Source: Desulfosarcina widdelii
GTDB taxonomy: Bacteria; Desulfobacterota; Desulfobacteria; Desulfobacterales; Desulfosarcinaceae
Length of the DNA: 64,000 nucleotides
Reading direction: 5' to 3'
Assembly: GCF_009688965.1 (NCBI RefSeq)
Contig: NZ_AP021875.1
Location: 930,001 to 994,000 of the forward strand
Positions 34,636-43,999 of this stretch are shown here, one piece after another; position 1 is the stretch's first letter, and each line of letters begins with the position of its first letter. Position numbers and translations under genes: made by a program. The notes under the pieces were generated by a model. That model worked only from the letters and a program-made list of their open reading frames with translations, made no database searches and was not told where the DNA came from.

Positions 34636-35782
34636 AGCATTTTTCTCCACATTGGGTGCAAAACTTAGCCCCGGCCAGGTTCTCGGCGCCGCAATTGGCA
34701 CAGAAGACCGGTTTAGGAGAATCTTCCACCGGGTGGCCGCAGCGCGAACAGAATTTGGCGTTGGGGGTCAGGTTTTTTCCGCAATTGCCGCACTGGATGA
34801 ATACCAGTTGCTGGTGGCCGCACATGGGGCAGAACTTGGCATTCAACGGGATGGGGCACTGGCATTCCTGGCAGGTTGTCTGCTGCTGACCCGTCGATCC
34901 CGCCGTTGCTTCCGTTGGCGGAGCGGCTTTGCCCGCAGTATTGAAATACTGGGCGAACATGGCCGGCATCATCAGCCCAAGGCTGGTGCCCATGCCGGTG
35001 CCGCCCTCGCCCTGGGCTTCGGACGCTTTTTCCATGGCCATGGCCGATTTCATCTGCATGAGCTTGTTCATGTCGTCGATCACCCCCATGCGGCTGCGAT
35101 CGTCAATGGCTTTTTGCACCTCCGGCGGCGGCGTGATGGCGTTCATGTAAAGGTGGGTCAGGCCTAACCCGAAATGCCGGAAATCTTCTGCGAGCCGCTT
35201 GGCGAGCCCCTCGGAGAGTTCGTCGTATTTGGCCGGCAGGTTGAGGATCGAGTCGATGGTTTCGCCCATGTAATCGTTAAATCGCGAGACGATGACCCGG
35301 TTCAGGTACTCTTCGATCGCTTCGGTGGTGAACATGCCCTGGGTGCCCACCATGGTGTTGATGAACAGGACAGGCTGGACCACCTGCAGGTTGAAAACGC
35401 CGAAGGCCCGCAAGCGGATCAGACCGAGTTCGGTATCCTTGAAGGCGACCGGATCACGGGTTCCCCATTTCAGGTTGGTAAAAACCTTCATGTTGACGAA
35501 ATAGACTTCCGCCCGCAGCGGACTGTTCATGCCCCAGGGCAGGCTGGCAATCTTGGTGAGGATGGGGATGTTGCCGGTTTTCAGGGTGTGACGACCGGCA
35601 CCGAAGGCCTCGACGGCTTTGCCTTTGTAATAGAATACACCGGCCTGACTCTCACGCACGGTGAGTTGGGCTCCCCATTTGATTTCGCCGGAGCCCTTCT
35701 CCGGCAGCCGATGAACCAGTTCCTGGCCGCTTTCGTCGAACCATTCCAGATTTTCAAGAAAAATGCGGTTATCGCCTTGCAT
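34634..35782 (-). CDS. SPFH-domain protein with three C-terminal zinc ribbons
   Basis: 382 residues. Residues 1-250 are an SPFH domain of the type once annotated virion core protein, starting ENLEWFDESGQELVHR and lacking a membrane segment. A Gly/Met/Ala linker (EAQGEGGTGMGTSLGL) leads to three zinc ribbons at about 300-382, each CxxC...CxxCG. The layout matches Bacillus YdjI-like proteins, which act at the membrane with PspA-type stress proteins (family knowledge; equivalence is inference). AGGAGAATCGATTC precedes the ATG. Same strand as its neighbours on both sides. Confidence 0.88.
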   Translation of the reverse strand: MQGDNRIFLENLEWFDESGQELVHRLPEKGSGEIKWGAQLTVRESQAGVFYYKGKAVEAFGAGRHTLKTGNIPILTKIASLPWGMNSPLRAEVYFVNMKVFTNLKWGTRDPVAFKDTELGLIRLRAFGVFNLQVVQPVLFINTMVGTQGMFTTEAIEEYLNRVIVSRFNDYMGETIDSILNLPAKYDELSEGLAKRLAEDFRHFGLGLTHLYMNAITPPPEVQKAIDDRSRMGVIDDMNKLMQMKSAMAMEKASEAQGEGGTGMGTSLGLMMPAMFAQYFNTAGKAAPPTEATAGSTGQQQTTCQECQCPIPLNAKFCPMCGHQQLVFIQCGNCGKNLTPNAKFCSRCGHPVEDSPKPVFCANCGAENLAGAKFCTQCGEKC

Positions 35783-36016
35783 GAATCGATTCTCCTTTTA
35801 AATTAAAAAATGGTGCGGGTTGTAGGGAAAGTATCGGCAGCAAAACCGAAAGCATGAGTAAAACGACCGACGAGCAGGGCAGGTGTACTGCGGGCGACAG
35901 CTGGCGATAAATTTGGACAAGCGACAAAAATATCTCCTGCCGGAAGAAGGCATCGACAGGGCGAGGCACCGTTCCGGCGGCCCGCTTTTCGTCGCCTCGA
36001 CACCGGCATGGATGGT

Positions 36017-36751
36017 TCAATTCGTGGCGGAAGGCTTGGATGCGTCAACGGCAGGTTGCTGGACTTTCGGGGGTGATTGGCCTCCAGCGTCCACTGGATC
36101 GACTTCTATATTGCTCTCCTCGATCGCCGCTTGGGGTTTTCCCGTTGCTGGAGTGGATGTTTCCGGCTTCGGGGCAGCATTTTCTTCAACCGGTTGAACA
36201 GCCTGTTCCTCCTGGACCGCAGGCGCCGAATCGGAGGACTTCCCGGTCGGTTGGCCCGCAGGTGCATTCGACGGCAAGGATTCTTGTGTCAGGCCAGGTG
36301 ACGTTGCAGCCGGCGACCCTTGTTTGATAACAGGGGCAGGGGATTGTGAGGATGGCTCCGGCAAGGATGGGGCCGCGACAGTGGCCTTGGCTTTGAGTTC
36401 GTCGATGGTCCGATGGGACTTGGCCAGCTCCGCCTTGAGCGTTTTCAACTCCTGCATGGCCGCATCGAACTGTTTGCGGAGTTTTATCGAACCCGCTTTT
36501 TCCGTTTGCAGATCCTGCTGTGCTTTATCCAGTGAGCTTTTCATCTCTTCGATGGCCGTCGTTTCTGTAACCACGCTTTCTTTTTGGGCCTTAATGCGTT
36601 CGCTTTGCAAAGAACTCAGCCGGTTGCCCAAAAACATGGCAAACAGCGCGAAGAGCAGGGTAAGGGAGGCAAATATCAGCGCTCCGGTAGACAGTACGGT
36701 TCCGGAACCCATCGCATTTTTCTGGGGCGAACGTTCAGCAGTCATTGTCAT
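36017..36751 (-). CDS. Membrane-anchored coiled-coil protein with Pro/Ser-rich tail
   Basis: 244 residues: a membrane segment (about 21-43, ALIFASLTLLFALFAMFLGN), a coiled coil (about 48-125, rich in Lys/Glu/Gln heptads) and a low-complexity Pro/Ser/Ala/Gln tail. No enzyme motif. It is preceded by a similar membrane coiled-coil gene and followed by the SPFH-zinc-ribbon gene in the same direction, so it may be a scaffold or adaptor of the same assembly. Weak Shine-Dalgarno; an ATG two codons downstream is an alternative start. Confidence 0.72.
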   Translation of the reverse strand: MTMTAERSPQKNAMGSGTVLSTGALIFASLTLLFALFAMFLGNRLSSLQSERIKAQKESVVTETTAIEEMKSSLDKAQQDLQTEKAGSIKLRKQFDAAMQELKTLKAELAKSHRTIDELKAKATVAAPSLPEPSSQSPAPVIKQGSPAATSPGLTQESLPSNAPAGQPTGKSSDSAPAVQEEQAVQPVEENAAPKPETSTPATGKPQAAIEESNIEVDPVDAGGQSPPKVQQPAVDASKPSATN

Positions 36752-36814
36752 TTTCCCGAAAAATTGAGGTGGTGCGGTTTGTCGGTCACATGCGGCTGCG
36801 GCATTTATCGGTTC

Positions 36815-37579
36815 TCATCCTTCGATGCTGCCTACAATTATACTCAGGGACCATTCCCGGTATTTGTTGTCGACTTTGGCGGAAACATCCAAACCGATGG
36901 TGGTAAACACCCGCTGGATAAAGGAGGCGTATGAGGGCGCCGTCTCCTTGCTGTTGACCACCAGCGCAAAGCCTTTGGGCGGATTGGAAAACGCACTTTG
37001 TGCTACCCCGTTGGTTTTCCAGCCGTCGTTGGTGAGTACTTCGTCCAGTTGGCTGGCCGTCGTTTCAGACAAGGTATCGCCCATCACGCAGTAGATGTCC
37101 ACATTGCCCTTGGGCCCCGGGTCGAGCAGATCGATGAGTTGCTCGCGCTGGCTTTCCGAAAGGCCGCCTTCCGGCTCGAGTTCCAGTTCCAGATCGTCAA
37201 AAACTTCCGTGTCCTTTTCCTGCTCTTTGCGCTCCTTGACGGCGGCTTCTGCGATTTCCAGGCGTTTTCTGGCATCCAGCAATTCCTGGCGCAATTCCTC
37301 GGCTGACGAATGGCTGGTTTTCAATTTGAGCTGACTGATATCTTGATGCTGTTGGGTTTGCAGCAGTTCTTTGCGTATGGATTCAGCCGTTTTTTCCAGG
37401 GATTTGATGCGACCGCCGGAAGATTCGAGATCTTTGGAAAGCTGCTGGATAAGGCTTTTCGACTTTCCGGTTGCCAGAAAAACGAGAATGCCGGTAATCG
37501 CTGCAAAAATTAAGGTCCCCGCCAGTATCCAGTTGTTCAGCGCTGCTACGGATTCCATGTTGCTCAACCATGACGACAT
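36815..37579 (-). CDS. Membrane-anchored coiled-coil protein with C-terminal globular domain
   Basis: 254 residues from ATG 37579 (GAAAGG upstream). A membrane segment (about 17-36), a coiled coil (about 40-125) and a globular C-terminal domain (about 140-254) containing VDIYCVMGDTLSETTASQL and GFALVVNSKETAP. I do not recognise that domain. It starts the leftward series of membrane and zinc-ribbon genes. Confidence 0.72.
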   Translation of the reverse strand: MSSWLSNMESVAALNNWILAGTLIFAAITGILVFLATGKSKSLIQQLSKDLESSGGRIKSLEKTAESIRKELLQTQQHQDISQLKLKTSHSSAEELRQELLDARKRLEIAEAAVKERKEQEKDTEVFDDLELELEPEGGLSESQREQLIDLLDPGPKGNVDIYCVMGDTLSETTASQLDEVLTNDGWKTNGVAQSAFSNPPKGFALVVNSKETAPSYASFIQRVFTTIGLDVSAKVDNKYREWSLSIIVGSIEG

Positions 37580-37777
37580 ACGCAACAACCTTTCGTGGAA
37601 GAAAATTGGGGGAAAGTGATTGGAATCACCAAGTATCATTAATACAAGGAAAATAAAGATAATTCAAGGTATTTCTGGTGGTTCCGATGTCCACGGGCAT
37701 ATGTCGCGCGCTTGGCAACGCTTCTTGTTTTGTGTTAGGGGAGAGCGTCAATACCAACGAAAACAGGAGAGCGCCAG

Positions 37778-38533
37778 ATGGGTTGGATGGGAAAGATAGT
37801 TGGCGGAACGATCGGATTCGCCCTGGGCGGACCGCTGGGTGCGATTTTCGGAACCGCTTTCGGACACGCCTTCGATACGGGGAGCGAACTGGATGCACCG
37901 CGGGGCGGGCCACGCCTGTCTCGTGTGGAGCAGAATCAATTGACCTTTTTCGTGGCAGCCTTTTCCATGCTGGCCAAATTGGCCCGTGCGGATGGGCGGG
38001 TGACCCCGGAAGAGATCGACTCCATAGAGGCTTTTATGGAAAAGGATCTGCGGTTGAACGCGGACAGCCGGCATGCGGCGGTCAATATTTTTCGGACGGC
38101 ATTGAATGCCCCCGGTACCTTTGACGATTTCGCCCGTCAGTTTTACGGGGAGTTCCACGACCAACCCCAGATGCTGGAAGTGATGATCGAGGTTTTGCTA
38201 CGGGTGGCCGTTTCCGACGGCAGCATGACCGTAAAGGAAGAGGAACTGATCATGGTGGCCGTGAATACGTTCCGTTTTAGTTCCGTTCGCTACAACCAGT
38301 TGAAATCCAAATACGTTAAGACCGCAGACAAAGCATACGCGGTATTGGGGTGCAGTCCGGATGACGATGACGATCAGGTGAAACGCTGTTATCGACAGCG
38401 GGTTCAGGAGTACCATCCGGACAAAATTGCCGCCAAAGGCCTGCCCGATGAGTTCACCCGCTTCGCCCAGGACAAGTTTCGTGAAATTCAAGAGGCCTGG
38501 GATCAGATCAAGGAGGCCCGGGGGATCAAGTAG
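37778..38533 (+). CDS. djlA: DjlA-like co-chaperone (TerB and J domains)
   Basis: 251 residues: a Gly-rich N-terminal membrane segment (about 6-30), a TerB domain (about 52-170, ARADGRVTPEEIDSIEAFM and VSDGSMTVKEEE acidic helices) and a C-terminal J domain with YHPDK (HPD at 213-215). This is the DjlA architecture; DjlA recruits DnaK to the inner membrane. AGGAGAGCG precedes the ATG. It is divergent from the SPFH/zinc-ribbon series, which suits a membrane protein-quality-control neighbourhood. Confidence 0.9.
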   Translation: MGWMGKIVGGTIGFALGGPLGAIFGTAFGHAFDTGSELDAPRGGPRLSRVEQNQLTFFVAAFSMLAKLARADGRVTPEEIDSIEAFMEKDLRLNADSRHAAVNIFRTALNAPGTFDDFARQFYGEFHDQPQMLEVMIEVLLRVAVSDGSMTVKEEELIMVAVNTFRFSSVRYNQLKSKYVKTADKAYAVLGCSPDDDDDQVKRCYRQRVQEYHPDKIAAKGLPDEFTRFAQDKFREIQEAWDQIKEARGIK

Positions 38534-38548
38534 GAGGGCCTTTTGGGA

Positions 38549-39358
38549 TCAGGCTGCGCGGATGGCGGAGCGTACCATGTTGGCGAAACAGGCATTTCCC
38601 ATGGTAAAATATTTGATGAAGCGGTCTTTTTTAGGATCCATTCGCCTGACGATCTCTTTTTCAGGCAGCCCCATGGAAAGCAGTTGACGCACGTTTCCGG
38701 CAATCTCTTCCAGATAAGCCAACTTGCGGCGAATTTTTTCCTTGCCGTCCTTCAATACCGGATTGTGACCACAAAACAGAATCTCGAAATCATGCCGCAA
38801 AACGGTTTTTAGAGACCGGATTTGCAGATCGATCTTTTCATCGGACCGAAAGAATTTGATCCGTTCTCCCAGGTAGAGGTCCCCGGAAAAAAGCCAGCCG
38901 TGTCGGGTTTCCAGGTAAACGGTGTGGTCCTTGCTGTGACCGGGTGTGTCAATGGCCAGGAACCGATGGCCATTGAATTCCAACGATGGGGGCAGGGGCG
39001 ACACATCCACCGTTCGCGATTGCCCCCATACCAGATGCTGGTAGGGCATGATCGGACGGATATTCTGCATTTTTTGGGCGGTGATTCGATGGCCCAGGAC
39101 AACTGCACCGCAGGTTTGGGCAATCATGGCCGCATTGCCGCTGTGATCCTCGTGGTGGTGGGTGAGCAGCAGCCGTTTTACCGGATTGGCGCGGACAAAC
39201 CGTCTCATTTCCGCTGCCACGCGGGATTGGCCGCAGTCGATGAGGGTGTCGCCGACAAGATAGCAATGGACGGTCATCAAGGGGCGTCCGATGATGCCGT
39301 AGCCCAGTTCCAGGCCTTTCACTTCGGGATGATAGCGATGCAGGGTGACAGTTTTCAT
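38549..39358 (-). CDS. Metallo-beta-lactamase-fold hydrolase
   Basis: 269 residues with the metal motif THHHEDHSG (about 66-74, HxHxDH), an IDCGQSR strand before it, and later ligands in AIDTPGHSKDHTVY and ILFCGHNPVLK. Family members include glyoxalase II-type thioesterases; an acyl-thioester substrate would suit its place 40 bp behind an acyl-CoA dehydrogenase, but this is inference. No signal peptide. Confidence 0.88.
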   Translation of the reverse strand: MKTVTLHRYHPEVKGLELGYGIIGRPLMTVHCYLVGDTLIDCGQSRVAAEMRRFVRANPVKRLLLTHHHEDHSGNAAMIAQTCGAVVLGHRITAQKMQNIRPIMPYQHLVWGQSRTVDVSPLPPSLEFNGHRFLAIDTPGHSKDHTVYLETRHGWLFSGDLYLGERIKFFRSDEKIDLQIRSLKTVLRHDFEILFCGHNPVLKDGKEKIRRKLAYLEEIAGNVRQLLSMGLPEKEIVRRMDPKKDRFIKYFTMGNACFANMVRSAIRAA

Positions 39359-39397
39359 CTTGATCGGTACGTGAAAAAAGCGTTTTAAACCGATTCG

Positions 39398-40642
39398 TTA
39401 TTCATAAATTTTTTCTTCTTGCGCGTGGGCTTCGGCGGCATCCAGTTCCCAGTCCCTTGCTTCGGTTTCTGCCTTTTTCCCGATACGGCCCCGATACCAT
39501 TCGTTAGCGATGATCATGGACATCACTTCGTTGGTGCCGGTCCAGATGGAGGCGAGCCGCAAATCTCGGACAATGCGCTCAACGGGAAAAACATTCGTAT
39601 AGCCGATGCCGCCCATGACTTGCATGGCGTTATTGGCCGCCTTCTGACACGACTCGGTGACGAATTTCTTGGTTTCGGAAACCATTCGCCGGATTCTGCG
39701 TGACGATTCGCCTTCGTCCACCGCTTTGCAGGTGGCGTAAACCATGGCACGGGCGGCATCCAGCAGCATGACGGCTTCCGCGATCTGGAAACTGACCCCT
39801 TGAAAGGTGTTGATGGTTGCGCCGAAGGCCTTGCGGCGGCCGGTGTAGCCCGTGGCGACATCCAGCGCAGGACGGGCTGCGCCGATGGTCATGGCGGCCG
39901 TGCCCAGCCGCTCCGGGATCATCATGGTGTTGAAGACGGCATAGGCGCCGTTGACCTTTCCCACTACATTGGCCTTGGGAACGCGTACGTCCTTGAATGC
40001 GATTCTTCCGGCGCCGCCCCCACGGCAGCCCATGAGGCCGTACAGGTATTGGGTCTCGACGCCCGGTCCGCGATCGACGATAAAACAGGTCAGCGCTTCG
40101 TGGGGCCTGGCATCGGTCGCGGTTCGGGCATATACGAGGAAATAATCGGCCCCTTCGGCGCCGACGATAAAGCGTTTTTGTCCGTTGAGAATGAAATCGT
40201 CCCCGTCTCTCACAGCGGTGGTGGTGGTGCCGAAGAAATCGGACCCACCGCGGGGTTCGGTCAGGCACTCGGCGGCAAACAGGTCTCCTTTTAGCAAAGG
40301 CCGGACGTATTTTTCTTTTTGTTCGTCACTGCCGTGAAGGATGATGGCATCGCAGACCAGTTCGGCCCCCACCCCGAAGATACAGGCGAAAATGTATCCC
40401 AGGGTGCCCACTTCCTCCATGGCCATGGCAGTTGCCACCCAATCCATACCGCGGCCGCCCCAGCGCTTGGGGTAACGGCATCCCATAAGGTTGCGCCGGC
40501 CGGCCTCCTGTAAAAACTCCTTGGGAAATTGAATGCGGTCCCGATCCATGTCCAGGATCATTTCACGGGGCACCCAACGCACCAGGTCCCTGACTTCTTC
40601 ACGGAATTTTTTGGCCGGTTCGGATAACAAGTGGTCAAACAT
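39398..40642 (-). CDS. Acyl-CoA dehydrogenase
   Basis: 414 residues. FAD/substrate regions are canonical: LTEPRGGSD, QVMGGIGYTN and SIWTGTNEVMSM, the last giving the usual glutamate-region loop. The enzyme oxidises acyl-CoA to enoyl-CoA with electrons passed to ETF. The ATG overlaps the end of the MerR regulator by 8 bp, so the two are cotranscribed, and a metallo-hydrolase follows; this is probably a short branched-chain or fatty acid degradation operon. Confidence 0.93.
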   Translation of the reverse strand: MFDHLLSEPAKKFREEVRDLVRWVPREMILDMDRDRIQFPKEFLQEAGRRNLMGCRYPKRWGGRGMDWVATAMAMEEVGTLGYIFACIFGVGAELVCDAIILHGSDEQKEKYVRPLLKGDLFAAECLTEPRGGSDFFGTTTTAVRDGDDFILNGQKRFIVGAEGADYFLVYARTATDARPHEALTCFIVDRGPGVETQYLYGLMGCRGGGAGRIAFKDVRVPKANVVGKVNGAYAVFNTMMIPERLGTAAMTIGAARPALDVATGYTGRRKAFGATINTFQGVSFQIAEAVMLLDAARAMVYATCKAVDEGESSRRIRRMVSETKKFVTESCQKAANNAMQVMGGIGYTNVFPVERIVRDLRLASIWTGTNEVMSMIIANEWYRGRIGKKAETEARDWELDAAEAHAQEEKIYE

Positions 40643-41036
40643 CGCTTTCTTTCCTTTCCAGTGTTTCGAGGCGGCGGATCAGTTTTTCCCGGACGGTGCG
40701 CATTTCCGTTTCCAATGCTTTGAGTTCCTTTCGGCGCTGTCCGATTTCCTTGAGCTTTTTGTCTCCGTAGGACAAGGCGCTGCGGATCTGATCGATCTCA
40801 TTGACATCCACATCGGCCAGTCCGATCATCTTCGATATTTCGTCGAGGGTGTAGCCGAAGCGTTTTCCTCGCAGGATCAGTTTCAACCGGATGCGATCCT
40901 TGGGGGAATAGATCCGCTGATTTCCCTGCGTACGGCCCGGATGGATCAACCCTTTTTCTTCATAGAAGCGGATGGACCTGCTGGTAATGTCGAATTCGGC
41001 AGCAAGGTCGGAAATGGAATAGCTTTCATTTTTCAC
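40635..41036 (-). CDS. MerR-family transcriptional regulator
   Basis: 133 residues from GTG 41036. The winged helix-turn-helix is YSISDLAAEFDITSRSIRFY followed by EEKGLIHPGRT, then a long coiled coil (about 78-130). No cysteine pairs for metal sensing. Like LiuR-type MerR regulators, it probably senses an acyl-CoA or related metabolite and controls the overlapping acyl-CoA dehydrogenase gene (inference from arrangement). Confidence 0.9.
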   Translation of the reverse strand: MKNESYSISDLAAEFDITSRSIRFYEEKGLIHPGRTQGNQRIYSPKDRIRLKLILRGKRFGYTLDEISKMIGLADVDVNEIDQIRSALSYGDKKLKEIGQRRKELKALETEMRTVREKLIRRLETLERKESDV

Positions 41037-41316
41037 GGTAATTCACCCGGCTGAACTTAACGTTTACGTAAAGGTTAAGATAGCAGGACAACGCAACCGC
41101 CGTCAAGGAATTTTACTTTAGAGAGGCGTGTCGACCCGGATAGCTAATGTTCGTCCAGAAATAGACAAATTGGGTCGGGAGCAAGGTGCTCGAGAAATTT
41201 TACCACAGGTGCCCGTAGGAAATGCCCATGGGGTGCATATGGTTGATATTCCGAGGATAAAATTTTGAGCGCAACGCTGATATTGGGCAAATTGGCCATT
41301 TACGGATGGGCAATAA

Positions 41317-42927
41317 CTACCGGGAATAAACCAGGGTTGGCTGAATGACCACCGGTTCCACGACGACACCGAAGATGCTTTCCGAGATGGAGGCAACATT
41401 GATAGCCTCCGAAGATTCGATTTCGGCGGAATCTTTTTGTGTTTCTTCACGCCCGCCGCTAGCAAACAGCTCCAGCCGCGACCGGGGAATATTTCGGGTG
41501 GAAAAGGTGCAGTCCTGCGACCAGTCGATATAGATTGGCTGCGGGCGCATACGCCGGGCGCTTTTACCCAGATCGCTGCACAGCAGATCGCTGATCAGTT
41601 TGCGTTTGGTGTGAGGGTTGGCATTGATTTTAAAGGAGATGCCCCGCGATTGGAGGATGTGGTCCATGATGCCTTCTTCCAGGGTCCCTACAACTGCCGC
41701 CGGGGACGTATAGCGGGATCGTTGGCCTTTTTGCGAGGCTTCCAGGGAAAGGATCGAATATCCGGATTTAAAATTGGTGTAGTTGACCACAGCACCGTTG
41801 CCGCGCACGGAACGGTCGGCTTCATTCTTCAATTCATCCAAGCTCGCATAATATTTGGGTGCGGTCAGGCAGGTGCCGGACCGAGCCGCCATGGCCCGAT
41901 AGGACAGTCCATAGTTTCCGGAAGGACTCCAGACAGACCAACTGCTTGACGAGACTTTTTCGATGCCGTCGATTTGAGCGACGATTTGATCCGGTCGGTA
42001 CCAGAACCCCTGAATCCATGGGCGGATCGGTTTGTCGGTACGTCGCTGCATGCTGCGCATACTGGCTTCCATGATGACTTCAGGAAATTCACCGGGTGTC
42101 TTTTTACCCAAAAAACCGGCCGGGAAATGGGATGGGTAGAACATGGGGCAGATGACGTCCAGGTGAGGAGCCATTTTTTCCAGCACCTGGCCGATGCCAA
42201 AATCATTGGTTTTCCAGGCCGTAAGTCCGAAAATGTCCGCCGAAAGCGATACGCCCAGCGGCTTTAACTCTCGGGAAGCGTTCTCGAGAAACGATTGGAT
42301 GAAGTCTGATTTGGAAAAACCAGCTTCCATGTTGGGATAACTAATCGCGGAAAGATCGCCGTCGCTGGGAAATCGAACATAGTCGAACTGAATTTCGTCG
42401 AACCCCAAACCGGCCAATTCCTTGGCCAGGGCGATATTGTACGCCCATACCCGGCTGTCAGCAGGATTGGACCAGTGCAGGCCATTGGCATCGGTCCAGG
42501 GAGCCCCGTTTCGCGCATTGATGACGCTCAGTTCGGGCCGGCTTGCGGCCAGCTGATGATCGGCAAACACATCCAGCTTGGCAATGGTATGGATGTTGTC
42601 CTGTTTCAAGCGCGCCACGTGTCTGGCCAAACCGGAATGTCCAGCGGCAACGCCCATCTCCACAGCCATCGGGTTTTTGGACGGCCACAGCAACCGGCCT
42701 CTGGGTGTTTTCACATGCAGCACAACCGCGTTGACCGGGGTCAGGGTGGCATAATGGACAATCCCATCGAGGGTTCGCTGGGTGATTTTATGGGGTGGAA
42801 CATATACGGCATAATGGCTGTCGACACCTGCCGAAACGGTAATCGGGAAGAGGATTGCTGCTGCGATCCAGCAAAACAACGAAAAGGCGGATAGGGTCTT
42901 TACGGTTGGCAAAAGGTTTGAATTCAA
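41317..42927 (-). CDS. Exported putative glycoside hydrolase (DUF4015 type)
   Basis: 536 residues with a signal peptide (about 12-33). The catalytic-type TIM barrel is readable: HYAVYVPPHKI, NAVVLHVKTPRGRLLWPS, HTIAKLDVFAD, GFDEIQFDYVRFPSDG (acidic active-site strand), DVICPMFYPSHFP and RPWIQGFW. These match the DUF4015/COG1306 family. About 150 further residues at the C-terminus are unassigned. Apparent start is TTG 42927 with GAAAGGA upstream. It is probably exported and may act on cell-surface polysaccharide; substrate unknown. Confidence 0.82.
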   Translation of the reverse strand: MNSNLLPTVKTLSAFSLFCWIAAAILFPITVSAGVDSHYAVYVPPHKITQRTLDGIVHYATLTPVNAVVLHVKTPRGRLLWPSKNPMAVEMGVAAGHSGLARHVARLKQDNIHTIAKLDVFADHQLAASRPELSVINARNGAPWTDANGLHWSNPADSRVWAYNIALAKELAGLGFDEIQFDYVRFPSDGDLSAISYPNMEAGFSKSDFIQSFLENASRELKPLGVSLSADIFGLTAWKTNDFGIGQVLEKMAPHLDVICPMFYPSHFPAGFLGKKTPGEFPEVIMEASMRSMQRRTDKPIRPWIQGFWYRPDQIVAQIDGIEKVSSSSWSVWSPSGNYGLSYRAMAARSGTCLTAPKYYASLDELKNEADRSVRGNGAVVNYTNFKSGYSILSLEASQKGQRSRYTSPAAVVGTLEEGIMDHILQSRGISFKINANPHTKRKLISDLLCSDLGKSARRMRPQPIYIDWSQDCTFSTRNIPRSRLELFASGGREETQKDSAEIESSEAINVASISESIFGVVVEPVVIQPTLVYSR

Positions 42928-43056
42928 CGCTGCGATTTTCCTTTCTATGGAACCCTTACTTGCGGCCAGCGGATTCGATTGGATTGGTTTTCAGACCCAT
43001 TATCGGCAGTTGTCGTTTTTCATGAAGCGCAAGGGACCATTTTCTCAGCAGATATT

Positions 43057-43410
43057 TCATCCAATGGTGTCCAACAGGCTGCCCAGCATGTCATCTGTGG
43101 TCTTAATCGTTTTCAAGTTAACCTCGTAAGCCCTTTGGGTGGGAATGGTCTCGGTCAGTTCCTCGGCAAGATCCACGTTGGAAGCCTCGACTTCCCGGAT
43201 GACGCCATCTTCCGAAACGAGTTTGGACAGACCCGGGGTGTCGACCTGATCGACAACCGGTTCGACCCCGCCGTTTTTGCCCTCTTGAAGGGTCGTGCGA
43301 CTTTTTCTGAAACCGTCTGTATTAACGTTAGCGATGTTGTTGGCGGTAACGTCCATTTTCACGGAAAAGGACGAAACGGCGGATGTGGCTGAAGATAAAG
43401 GCGAAATCAT
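43057..43410 (-). CDS. Stand-alone flagellar basal-body rod-type protein (FlgC-like)
   Basis: 117 residues with both conserved ends of the flagellar rod/hook family: ANNIANVNTDGFRKS near the N-terminus and SNVDLAEELTETIPTQRAYE with ...NLKTIKTTDDMLGSLLDT at the C-terminus. Shorter than FlgC or FlgG, so the middle is minimal. No other flagellar structural gene is near. AGGAG precedes the ATG, and a near-perfect sigma-54 promoter lies 43-58 bp upstream. Confidence 0.85.
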   Translation of the reverse strand: MISPLSSATSAVSSFSVKMDVTANNIANVNTDGFRKSRTTLQEGKNGGVEPVVDQVDTPGLSKLVSEDGVIREVEASNVDLAEELTETIPTQRAYEVNLKTIKTTDDMLGSLLDTIG

Positions 43411-43452
43411 AACGACTCCTGACTTTGTACGGTTAAATGTTCCGATTTATAA

Positions 43453-43468
43453 AGCAATTCCAGTGCCA
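43453..43468 (-). promoter_or_regulatory. Sigma-54 promoter of the rod-protein gene
   Basis: Minus-strand TGGCACTGGAATTGCT matches the -24/-12 consensus at nearly all conserved positions, with GG-N10-GC spacing; predicted start about 43442, giving a 31-nt leader. Confidence 0.9.
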
Positions 43469-43999
43469 TAGTGATGTTTGTGATTAACTATATAAATTAC
43501 GGTGGGTTATGCTGCCGGCAATTGTTAACTATTCAGAAGGATGACAAAAAAGGGCAATCCTAATGGGGTGAACCGGCAAAAGCACAAAGCCCATGACGTC
43601 GATTCCTCCGACGACGGAATGGGTAATGATTGCCGGTAGCAATTCCTTCCGGCACGGAAGAAATTGCCGCCAGAGCGTGGCAAGGTGGTGATAAAGGCGT
43701 GATTTTCGGTTACCGCTGAATCAATGACAATGCTACGTAATCTACGAAAGAACAGAGTGACTCGCACTGGACGCCAGTTCTGTAACATTTAGTAACTACA
43801 GATAAAACGATGGTAAAAGTGTAATTCTGGACAAACGAAATGTGTGGAAACGTAGACGGTAGTGTCCGCTTTTATGCAAAAAAAATTGAAGTTTCATTTT
43901 TTTTCAGTAAAGATTGCATGCAATTTGCTTTAGCTTGAAAATGAGATAGATAAAAAGGTTGGAAAAGGGTAGTGCCGAAAATTATCCACAGGAGGCAAC
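43469..43999. other. 531-bp intergenic region between divergent genes
   Basis: AT-rich and without a credible gene. Contains a perfect 12-bp palindrome ATTGCATGCAAT (43913-43924) and an ACTGG-ACG-CCAGT repeat (about 43767-43779), possible regulator sites. A good Shine-Dalgarno (AGGAGG) for the next gene lies at its right end. Confidence 0.4.

Noticed and set aside
36187-36200. The 14-bp perfect palindrome TTCAACCGGTTGAA as another copy of the hairpin insertion family
   Set aside because: It lies within the coding sequence for PVEEN-like residues, has no loop and lacks the CCC/GGG ends.
43940-43990. A sigma-28 (FliA) promoter for the 44000-44467 gene (TAAA ... GCCGAAAA)
   Set aside because: The GCCGAAAA -10-like motif is present, but the -35-like TAAA is four bases too far away.
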